Below, in pieces: positions 1 to 12,000 of a stretch of DNA of 64,000 nt (within the stretch, counting starts at the first letter, position 1; every line of letters starts with the position of its first letter). The position numbers and the translations under genes are program-made. A model generated the notes under the pieces. The model saw only the letters and a program-made list of their open reading frames with translations. It was not told the DNA's origin and made no database searches. The stretch comes from Asterias amurensis. Taxonomy: Eukaryota; Echinodermata; Asteroidea; Forcipulatida; Asteriidae. Location: assembly GCF_032118995.1 (NCBI RefSeq), contig NC_092665.1, positions 13,884,012 to 13,948,011 of the forward strand. Reading direction: 5' to 3'.

Positions 1-3000
1 ACTTGTCCTCGGCGCCCTTCCACCAACCCTTTCCCTCCAAGGGTTTTTCCGCCGAGTCCTTGATCTCCGGCAATATCTCATTTGCATAGGCTAATCTCTC
101 GGGCAATGAGCACCTGGGATTAATAACATCAAGCAGTCACTGATTATCTTTTTTATGTGTTTGAAATGTTTTTATGCAAAATATTTGTTATCAATGTTTT
201 CTTTGCTAACTTTGCGACAAACTGTGTTGAAGACGATCCAAGAGAACTTTTTTTTTTTGTCGGGGCCCAATTTCATAAAGCTGTTTCGGCAGAAAATTCT
301 GTTTGGCAAGTTTCTTGCCTTAGCAAGAAATGATCGTGGGTACCGGTTACATCAATGCTAACTGTACAATATCCTGGCTGGTAAACGTCTTTTTGCTAAG
401 CAAAAGTTGTTTAAGCTGAGCAAGTTTTAGTGCTTACAGGCTTTATGAAACTGGGCCAAGGGGTCGATTTCACAAAGAGCTTTTCCTATGTTGAGATAAT
501 TCAAGTGAGAAGACAATTACCAATAGTGTCCGGTGTCTGGTGTCTTTAACTCTTTGTGAAACCCACCCCTGGACTGTTGCAGGGTTTACAAGAAGAGGGA
601 AACAAACAGAGACGAAACAAACAGAGGCAGCGCTAATACCTCTTCTTGTGACCGGTCAGATTAACCAGGTGGATCTTAAGCCAGTCGAGTCCTGCGGGAC
701 CCAGCGGTAGTCCCTCGGCGAACATTAAGATGCTCCGTGTGACGTCGCTGCCCATGTGATTGAAGTGGGGCGGGCATGGGTAGACCCGGCCACGGAAGTC
801 CATGTTGTGTGGAAACCAGAAGATCTCGTTCCGATACTGAACAAAGAAAACCAAGTGGTCAGTGAAAATCGGTAACCACATTCATAGAGCTGTTTAAGCA
901 TGAAAAGTAGCTAAGCAACAATTTTGTGCTTACCAGCATAAGGTAACCAGCTAAAACATCATGTCATATGTTCCCTGTGACTGGTATTCTGTTTATTTTT
1001 GCCGAGCAGCAAATTTTCTGCTTAAGAGCCAACGAATCGGGCGCTGGGCCAAATTCTGTGGCTCTGCAGAGTTATGCGCTTACAGTAACCATTCTACGCT
1101 TACAGGTTAAGTCGAGAATGTCTACACTAGTCAAGTAGGCTAAGCAAAGAAAACTCACACTCGGGGGTGCTCATTGGAAGGTGCATGGAGACCAACTACG
1201 TTAATTTTTTGAAATTTCAATCATAAACTCACCTTGTCTGCGATAGAGAACTTATACAACGCATCCATCCTTAGGCTGTGCATCTCAGCTTGCTTCTTGC
1301 GTAACAGCGCCCTCTGTTGCTGAATCTTTACCAGGTCATTCTGGGTCAGCTCCCTACAGTTTGTGCATTTTTGTTGTTAGAGGAGAATTATAAAAGCAGC
1401 CGTTAAAAATATTGAATCCTGTTAATTGGCATTTCTATTGAAAGTGTACTTAAAAAAGAAACCCCAAAATGGCCTTGCCTTCTCGAAGTTGAAATTCATG
1501 GCCTGCTGTACAACACAGGGTAATCATGGGACCTTTGGCAATGTGACATAAAAAACTAGTGTAATGAGTCCACAGAAACCATTACAAAACGTTTCGGGCA
1601 GTTAGGGTTTCCTGGTCCCAATTTCATGGCTCCGCTTACTTCCGAATTCTGCGCTTATGATCACCATTCTCCGCTTACTGTGCAAGCGCCGAATATCTGC
1701 GCTAGCTATGTAAGCAAAGAATGCCTAGTAACGTTTAGTACGCGCATGCACGAGTACAAATTCTCTGAACTACGCTTGCCGTAAGCGCAGAATTCCCTGC
1801 TTTCGTAAGCGCTGAGTTTTTCCCATTATTGTGACCGCAGAAGTGAACTCTGGTTAAATGATAATAATCAAGATTACCCAGTCGGCTTGGGGATTGGTTC
1901 AACCACAGAAGGGGGCTGAGCAATGTCTAGCTCCGGACTCCCACCTTTCTGGAAGACGTTGATGATCACGTCTAAAATCTGAAGAAAAAAATAAAATAAA
2001 TAAAATCTATGTCAAAGAACGCAAAGACTGTAGGTAAGGCAAACAAGAGCAGGCCTACTACAATGATTTCATCACACCAGGGGCCGCCTTCACAAAGAGC
2101 TCAGATTGATCATTACTGCAAATCAATCATAGTTGCTAAGTAAAGTGTGATCACTTTACTATGGTTATACTGACAATTTGTCTTGCAATGAACTGTATTG
2201 CTTTGCGAAATCGGCCCCAGGTCAACGTGGATGCCAGCCATTGCGCTGGAAGGATCTAGTCTATGAAGATGTCCAAATTCCACTATGAGAGGCAGAGCAA
2301 CTAGCTACAAAGAGGCTTGAATGGGGACGGTTGTCCAAGGAGGGCAAGGGGCACCTTGTCCTTCAATGTTTCCAAAAGCCAAAGGCATACTTTCCCTTTT
2401 AACGAGCCATCACAGAAAAACACACTATTTAATCAAGCCACAATACAAACCACTCCTTGGTCTTTATGAGGTTGCATAGCCAACAAAAGCTACGGTCAAT
2501 TTTGCCTTTAATTTTGAGTTGTTTATTTACTTGTTGATTGTTTATGCTTACAGGCTTATTGATGATCCATGGCGTAGAGGCTAGCTGGTTGAGCGAGTCG
2601 AGCACAGGATAGAGTTCAGCGGACTTTGTCTTCTGTAGTAAGGACTGGTGCTGTGGGGTGCCATCTTTGCAGCGCATGATTTTAGCTATTATAACAAAAT
2701 GTTGTAAAAATATTATTCAGTAGATCACTTTTTTACTGGATCAACTTCTCAGTTCTGACGAGGTCTTAAACGGCAGTTTAAAACCGGCAGGGTCGATCCC
2801 AAGTCCACAACCCTGCAAGCTAGGTCTCAAACAGTCATTTAAGATTGAAGTAGGAAAAACTTACCTGTTTTCTGAAGTCCTTGAGCTCTGTACATGTTGT
2901 GCATTTTTATGAGACAGTTTTCAGATATGCAATTGTGTGCATAGTATACATCCTCGTATCCATGGCCTAATGATACGGCGAGATCAATCACCCCGGGGAA

Positions 3001-6000
3001 CGAGGTTGTGCGCTAACTCGTACGAATGCTAACCGCAAACAACCGAGTATAAACAGCTCCAGCTAGTCATTATCAACCGTTTAAACATGTGATACGCTCT
3101 CCACCCATAGGAATAGCCAAACTGTCTGGGGTATTTATGAACTAAAATTATTACTCACTTGTGCTAAGCGGGAAAGCTCCAAACTTGACGGAGCACCATG
3201 GAATGGGCGGACTGATCATTGGGAGTAGGTTACTATCAAATGGCATCTCGATCCCTTTCACGTGTTGCAGCAGCTCAACAAGGGACGGATGGGGCTGTGT
3301 GGGAACGGACACAAATCATAGGATAGAAACAAAACGTCCTTCGACAAACAAATATTTGTTAAAGAGATATGAAATAAGAAAGCATAAACAACATTTTGAA
3401 ATTAATCATTGAAGAATATCATTCAAGAAAACCATAAAGTAAACAAGCATGACAAAGTAAAAGCTAAATGGAATAAAAATTTACATATACAACTATTGTA
3501 TATGACCGCAGACTGACTGAAAGTGTTTGTTTTTTTCCTCGAGTCTTGGTACTGACCTTAATGTAGCCAACTTGCTTGAAACCTCTGTAGGTGTACATGT
3601 GATATAGAGCTGGGATCATCTTCCTATGTTGGGGAAGAAAAGGAAACCCATAAAGACTCCTTCTGCAAATACATCGTGTCGTCGCTGACTGGTTAAGAGC
3701 AGCCAGACTCAAGCTCTGGGCCCAACGTCACTGTTTTCTCGTGACCCAGATGGCTGATTGATCTCAAACTTCTTGTGACACTGTCTAGAAAATCCTGTTC
3801 TATCACCCCCATTCTGAAACAACTACACTGGCTCCCTATCTCTCAACGAATCATCTTCAAGCTGAGGCTCATTGTCCACAAAGCTCTTAATGGCAAGGCT
3901 CCCCACTATATTTCTGAACTGCTTCAAGTTTACACTCCATCAAGGAATCTTCGATCATGTTCTATGCTTTTCCTCATTGAACCCAAGTCTCGACACTCAT
4001 GGGGTGACAGGTCTTTTTCTTCAGCCACGCCACGCATCTGGAACTCTCTACCACTTAATCTTTGATCTTGTCTCTGTACCGCAAAATTCAAGTCTCTTCT
4101 CAAAACTTATCTTATGTCACAGGTTTTCAATGACTAATTTTGTTGTGTCTGTTTTTCTTTGAGTTGTGTTTTGTTTTTGTTTTGTTTTTGGTTTTACTGC
4201 GCCTTGAACACCCAGCAGGGTGGATATGTGCGCATTACAAGGCTTATTATTATTATTTTTATTAGGTTTGTCAGTTTATGTATATGGTGGATTACATAAA
4301 GTGCTTACACTGTCAGCGACTGTTTTGTTGGCAAAAACCAGTTCTGTAATGTCCCTTTAATTCTTTGTGAAAGAAAACTTACTCAGGTTTATTGGTGAAG
4401 GACATATTCGTGTTAATCTTGATTTCCCTGATCATCATTTCTGCCAGACGACTTCCAATCTACGGGGAAAAAAAGAAAAAAACAAGTTCTGAGATGTTGG
4501 CAACACCAAAGACAAAGATCATTCTTTGCCAGCAGAGTTTGATTAAAAACTCATCCATTGAGAAGGAAAACGATGCAAACATCTGGCCCCAATTTCATTC
4601 AGCTGCTTAGCACAAAAATTTGCTTAGCATGAAATTTCTTCCTTGATAAAAACAGCATTACCTTGACAAAATCCAAATTACGACCCCAACTTTAAAACAA
4701 ATTTGTTGATGTTAACAAAAGGAATCTTACCCCAAGTGTGATATTTGCCGGCCAGTTTTCCACATCAGCATCCTGTGGTTAAAAAAAAAATAAATAAATA
4801 AATATCAATATTAACTTACAAAATAGTGGAAATAAAAAACATACAATATCAAAGCCTTATCAATATAAACCCGACCTGCATTTCTATCAACATTTTTTTC
4901 TGAGATGATGTATCTCTTCTGTTTTGTGGGTGATACTCAGCAGGATTGAAAGACATTTATGAGGATTAAACTCAACATTTTGAACATCATTCTTCTCTCA
5001 GTCAAAGATTTAGAATTGAAAAAACAAAAGAACCACCGGACCCATCTTTCAAAGAACCCTGCAGCTGGTTTCACGAAACGCTAGGATGAAATCCTATCTC
5101 GAATTAGGACGAGTAGCTCATTGGTTCAATGCGTCCTAACGTCTATGTATTTGGAACTTAACTTGTCAGAAGATTAATCCTAAGATAGAAATTAAATCCT
5201 CAGTTTGGTGAAATCGACAGGGCCCAATTTTGTAGAGCTGCTAAGCACAAAAATTTGCTTAGCATGAAATTTCTTCCTTGACAAAAACAGGATTACCAAA
5301 CAAATTTCCACGTGATTTTCAGGATGAGCAAACAACAGCTGAATACCAGTAACAAGGAATATGCAACAAATTGAAATTTGGATGGTAATCCTGTTGTTAT
5401 CAAGGAAGAAATTTCATGCTTAGCAAATTTGTGTGCTTAGCAGCTCTGTGAAATTGGGCCCAGCTGAAATTATACTCACCAATGATGGCCCTTCCGGCAT
5501 ACTGTCTTCAAGGCTCTTCCATAACTCACGATGATTCAGCGCTTTCACATTCAGACTCCGACTCACAAACTCTTTGTATAACTTCAAAACCTGAAAAGAA
5601 AAGCATATAAAGCACTCTTTATTGTACTGGGGTCGATTTCACAAAAAGTTAAGACTAGTCTTTATCTCAAGTTAGGACTAGCCTTCAGTTGTTAATATCT
5701 CCTTAGACTAGACCTAAGTTAGGAATAGTCATAACTCTTTATGAAATCGACGGCAGGATTGGTAGAGCTGACAAAACAGTCGCAAGACAGTGTTCATTGT
5801 TTTGTGTGATCAACCATACACAGAAAATACCAAACATATGAACATTTGGGCTCAGTCCATTGGGCAAGACAGGAGGAAATAGTGAACAACCATGCACAGT
5901 TTCTAGCATGTAGACACAATGTCTCTAATTTTGGGTCTAACAACCAAAATCAGCAGTTGCACTTCATAAAGGTTCTCAGATATACTTTCCTCGAAAACGA

Positions 6001-9000
6001 CATCATTTGAGAGTGGGATATTTCACCGAAATAAATAGTTCAAGTATGAACTCCATAATCAAGGCATTCTACGCTTACATAGCTAGCGCAGAAATTCGGC
6101 GTTTGTACGTTAGCAGAGAATGGTGATCAAAAGCGCAGAATTTGGCGGTTAGCAGAGCCATGAAATTGGGACCTGAACTTGCCTTGTCAGCTACACCCAT
6201 CTTGATTTTCCTGCGGATAAGATATTTGCGCTGAACTCTGTAGCCGAGCTCTCTGGACAGCAAGACGGTCATGTTTCCCTCCGTGGAGTTTGCGAGCTCA
6301 TGCAGGGCATCCAGCATGAGATTGACGTACTCGTGGGGATCCATGATGGAGAAGAACGGATAGAAGTTTGTCTTACCCACCGTTGCTCCTGGAGGAAAGT
6401 CAACAACACAATCATAATAAACAAATACAATTAAAAATTCTGAGCTCCAGGTATACCTTGTAGGAAAGTGTGAGTTAATTTTTAAAGCCATTATACACTT
6501 TCGGTAAACAGTATTGTCCAAGTCCCACACTTCGTGTATCACAACTTATATATAAAATAATAATTGTGGAAATTTAGGCTCAATCGGACATCGGAGTCCG
6601 GAGAAAATAACGGAAAACCCACTCCTGTTTTCGCGCGTTTCGCCATGTCATGACATGTGTTTATAACAAATCCGTAATTCTCGTTAACGAGAATTTATAT
6701 TGTTTTACCGTTTTCTCAAAAAGTAAAGCATTTCATGGACTAATATTTCAAGAGAAGTCTTTCACCATTACCTTCTGTAAACCCTGTAAATTATTTGTAA
6801 ATCTGTGAACTTTTTTTTTTTTTTCTGTACCGAAAGGGTCCAATGGCTTTAAGAAGCGAGCTATAGGAAAGAGCATTATTGGAAAGAGCATTATTGTTTA
6901 AACTCACGTCTTAGATTATTCGCCCTGCGGAGTTTTTTCAGTTCATATTTGAAGCTTCTGGTCAAGGCCTCTCTCCACTCTTGCTTATGCTGCTCCAAAA
7001 TAGCTTTCTAAAAAACGGAAAACAAAAAGGAACAGACTCATTGCTCAAGGCCTAAAATCTTTGTTTTTTTCATTCTTTTTTATCACTCACCACTCTCGTA
7101 GTGACGTCACTCCACAAGCAGGGTTTTTGGGGCCGACCCCGGTGAGCCCATGAAATGACGTCAAAACTATTCAAACGCACTGGGGGAAGACCAGGGTCGA
7201 CCCAGGGAAGCTAAACGAAACCCACCCATTATGAACGTCCTACCTTGCTCTGATTATTTGACATCTCCTTCTCGATCGAGGGAATCAAAACCGTTTCGCT
7301 CTTCTCCATCTTCATTTGTTCGTCCAGCTTCTTCAGCATCTCGTCTTGGCTCATTATCTCTGGACATGGGCTCTGTTTACCCTGCAAGAAAAGTTGAAGA
7401 AAGTTGTGTAAAAAAATATATTCTGCTTTAGTACAGCAAACGCAATCTTGACTTTGAATGGCCTCAGTGCCTTGGTGATATGGACTCTGTTTACCCTGCA
7501 AGAAAAGTAAAAGAAAGTTGTGTAAAAATAATATATTCTGCTATAGTACAGCAAACGCAATCTTGACTTTGAATGGCCTCAGTGCGACGGTGATATAGAC
7601 TCTGTTTACCCTTCAAGAAAAGCAGAAGAAAGTTGGGTCGAAGAAATATTCTTCTGTACTACAGCAAACACAATCTTGACTTTGAACAATGTTGAATGGC
7701 CCAAGTGTCTTGATGACGAAAGCTTGTTTCTGTAAAGACTTCCCACCAACCAAGGACTTGATTTTGAATGAACTGTTTCTTTTTCCAAATAAACTTGTCA
7801 CAACCAAAACACCACCAAGCAAAGTAAAAAAAGAGACAGTTCTCCTACAATGCACCAGGATTGTTTTTGAGTTTTTTCGCTTTTGAGAAAAAATGTGTTT
7901 GACGTGATTCAAACGAAGCCATAGCCGAGCCAAACAATTAAGAAAAGTTTTGATTCAATTCATACCAGATGTGGCACCCTGCCCTTTGTATACAGCTCCT
8001 TCACGATACCGACGTTACATTGAGGGCGCTGTAACGGAGGCGGGGCCTTAAACCCTGGCTGAACATCTTCAAGTAGGCTCAAGATGACTTCTCTCTGGTC
8101 GATGGTGAAGGTACACTTCTGGAAGATGTCCTCGACGGTCAGTTCGTCGACCTTCATCTGGTCCAGACACTTGGTTACTGTTTTGTGGTTGATGTCTTTC
8201 ATCCTGAAGAGGGTTCGTTTAAAAAAAAAAAAAAATCGATGAATATGAGAGGGATCAAAAAGAGATCGACCCGACTAACCAACCGACTGACCTAATCGAA
8301 TGACCTGATGAAATGGTGACATGTGGGGACTTCAAATACTGTTCATCCTTAACCCAGTATGAACTTTATAATCAGTGAGCTTTCAGAAAATAAAACCAAA
8401 GATTTTGTTTTCATCAACAAACACAAATTAAGCATTAGATCATGAAAGACTCTCCCTTATTCAAAGCATTTTGGGGACCACTTTGGGTCTTAGATTGCTT
8501 TTAAACGTGTGAACAGCGTTTGCCCTTAACTTTTTCAGTGACTAGCCCGCAAGACCCGATTAGCTTGTCATTTCACTGGTCCCCTAGCCTGTTCACTAGT
8601 CCATACTTTATATGAAATGACATGCTTTTCAACACTGAACTAGTCAGCCAGGCCACTTGGAGTGAATTTCGACTGTCCGCGGGTGTTTTAAAGGAACAAG
8701 TTGCCTTGGACCGGCCGAGTTGGTCTTTGAAAAGCGTTTGTTATAAAATGCATATGGGTAGAAAGATGTTGTAAAAGTAGAATACAATGATCCACACAAA
8801 CATGCACGGTTGGCCATTTATGGGAGTCAAACAACTTTTTGACTCCCATAAATGGCCGACTGTGTTAGTTCGCATAGGAAATGGAAAACCACGCAGTTTC
8901 CAGGCAAACTTGTGTGGATCATTCTATTCTACTTTTAAAACATCTTTCCAACCATATGCATTTTATAACAAACGGTTACAAACACATTTTATAGACCAAC

Positions 9001-12000
9001 TCGTCCGATCTAAGGCAACGTGTTCCTTTAAAGTCTGGCATTTAGCTGTCAAGGGAGAATGCTGGTGAAGAAAACAAACTTGCACACTTTTGTGGGTCCC
9101 GATGTTCAAATATGCACGAGACTTGCGTTACACTTGTAGTCTATTTCGGAGGATATTTGATGAACGGTTTGTATTTGTACCTTCCCATACATTCCAGTGC
9201 CGCAGCATAAGACTGAAGATCCGGTGTCAACTTGCTGGCGACCATTTGTGAGAACAGCGCCCTCACTTGACTGAGATTTCCCTATGAACAAAAGGGGGTG
9301 GCAAAAAAAAATTGTTCATAATAAACCTCTAATTATTTAAATAAAACAAAATTACTGGTATTTTCAAACAGAACACATAAAAAACAGAAAATGAAGTTAC
9401 CTTTCTTGCCCAAGCTTGCAGCATTGTATTGTAATGGCCAGTGTTGAGCTCCTGGTTGTGGAGTCTAGCTGAATCAAACAGCTTCTGGGCCTCCTCGGTC
9501 TATACAAGGAACAAACAAACAATCAATCAAGTCGGAACACAGGTGCGTTGGAACACAGGGGCGTCGGGACACAGGGGTGTCAGAACACACGGGTGTCGAT
9601 ACACAGTGGTGTCAGAACGCAGTGGTGTCGGAACGCAGGGGTGTCAGAACGCAGGGGTGTCAGAACGCAGGGGTGTCAGAACACAGGGGTGTCAGAACAC
9701 ACGGGTGTCGAAACACAGTGGTGTCGGAACGCAGTGGTGTCGGAACGCAGGGGTGTCAGATGGCAGGGGTGTCAGAACGCAGGGGTGTCAGAACGCAGGG
9801 GTGTCAGAACACAGGGGTGTCAGAACACAGGGGTGTCAGAACACACGGGTGTCGAAACACAGTGGTGTCGGAACGCAGGGGTGTCAGAACGCAGGGGTGT
9901 CAGAACGCAGGGGTGTCAGAACACAGGGGTGTCAGAACACAGGGGTGTCAGAACACAGGGGTATCAGAACACAGGGGTGTCAGAACACGACTGACAGGGG
10001 TGTCAGAACACCGGGGTGTCGGAACACAGGGGTGTCAGAACACAGGGGTGTCAGAACACAGGGGTTTCAGAACCAGGGGTGTCGAAACACAGTGGTGTTG
10101 GAACACAGGGGTGTCGGAACACAGGGGGGTCGGAACACAGGGGTGTCAGAACACAGGGGTGTCGGAACACAGGGGTGTCGGAACACAGGGGTGTCGGAAC
10201 ACAGGGGTGTTGGAACTAAGGGGTGTTGGAACACAGGGGTGTTCTACGAGTTTCAAAAAAAATATCTCACCATGCCACAGAAAATGCTGACGTCCATGAA
10301 GGGCTGCAAGTAGGCCTGAGGGCTGTCGACGTTGGTCCACCTCCGTCTCTCCTTCCCAGGTTTCACCTTCCCATCCCCTTCTTTTGCTACCACCCCTGGC
10401 AAATGCATGGAGCCTTTCTTCTCCAGTAACTCTATTGTTCGGGGGGATGAAACGACATTATCTGTGGAAGATGGCTGCCAACTGTCCGCTCCAATGTCTT
10501 GAGCGGCTCCCGTACGTAATTTTGACGAATCTGGCGATGTTTGTTCATCAATCGTTAATGCGTGATGTGGTTTGTTGGAGATTGCACTGGTTTTGTCTGC
10601 TATTGCACTTGATTTGTTTTCCACTAAGTCTACACTGGAATTGGTTGAACTGATTTTTTCAGGCAGCGAGAATGTTAATCTTTCCGCCCCAGATTCGTTT
10701 AGCGTGGGACTTGCGTTTTCACTTGACTGTTGACTTCTAAGCTGACCATCCTTACTACTGGCCGAGTCCCTGAGATTCGATGCTGTTTGATTACCAGTCT
10801 TGTTTCCCTGGTTCCTCTTCACAGACTTTGCTTTACTTCTCGCCCGTGGCTGCGTGATTTCTGTTGGGATTTTGACGATGTCTCCTGTGCTGCTCGTAAT
10901 CTGTTGACATGCCTGGTTACCATCCTTTGTTCCACGGTTCCCTGCTGTTGCTTTTTCCTCGCTCGACGTACTCAATGATGCCTTTGTTGGTTTTGTTTTC
11001 CCTTTCCGAGGTTTAGTTGACTTCACTTCTTTCTGCTTGCTGATAGTTTTATCCGAGAGTGGAGCAGTTTTCTTAGATTTGCTCTTACCCGTACTGGAAG
11101 CTTTGGGATGTCGCGATTTGGAACTTGACAAATTACCCAAATCGGATGATAAGGTCGCCTTGGCCGCGGGGTCAAATATTCGTTCCGACGTTTCTTTATC
11201 TGCCGAGGCTGATCCCTGCAAGGAATTCGATACTGTTTTTGGCGATTGCTGCGAGGCTTCTGGCTGTTTGGAGTGATTCTGTTGTGATGTCACAGAGGGA
11301 ACTCCCTCCGTGGGCGTCAGACTTTCTCCTTCACTTTGTTGCAGGTTTCCCTTCTGGTGCGCGTCCCTCTGATGCGCAATCTGGGATGTTGCTGCATTGC
11401 AAATATTTAAAAAAACATTAGTAATAACAATAATCATTGATTTGTATACAGCGCTTTACACACCCAAACAGGGTTTCAAAGCGCTTCCAATATTACCCCT
11501 GGTCACTTTGCCATTTAATTCATTCCTAAACTCGAGATAAGATTAATCCTAGCGTTCCGTGAAATCTGCTGCAGGGGGCACGGGATGGAGGCAATTGCCT
11601 TTGTTACCTCCGTGAACTATCCCAGGCCTGATAACTTACCATACTTTCTGCCTAAGCTTTGACCCTTAAGTTGAGATAGTGATGATGTTGCACAATCCAC
11701 AGGCTTGACGTTTCTACGTACTTGAATCAATCTTGTTGTGTAATGTCTCCTCTGGGCCACCATACACAGAGTACATCCTTGCCGCAAGTACAAAATCCCT
11801 TAAGAAAACGAAGAACAAAGACAGACACGTCATAAAATGAATACAATTTTGTTGAAAATCATGTGAATTGAAAAATTTACCACGACGAGTCCAAAATTGT
11901 CTTTTTTAAGTACTTTTCCCACATAAAAATAATAAAAAAAACTGAATTTTCATTTAATCAGATAATCTCAATGATTTCTCACTCATAAAAAAAGACAAAT

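Noticed and set aside
9540..10245. CRISPR-like array
   Set aside because: Units are contiguous 15-mers without spacers, in a eukaryotic intron.
9441..10313. Plus-strand ORFs of 290, 237 and 148 codons rich in [13 protein letters not shown] repeats
   Set aside because: They are translations of the 15-bp minisatellite, open in every frame, antisense to POLRMT and inside its intron.
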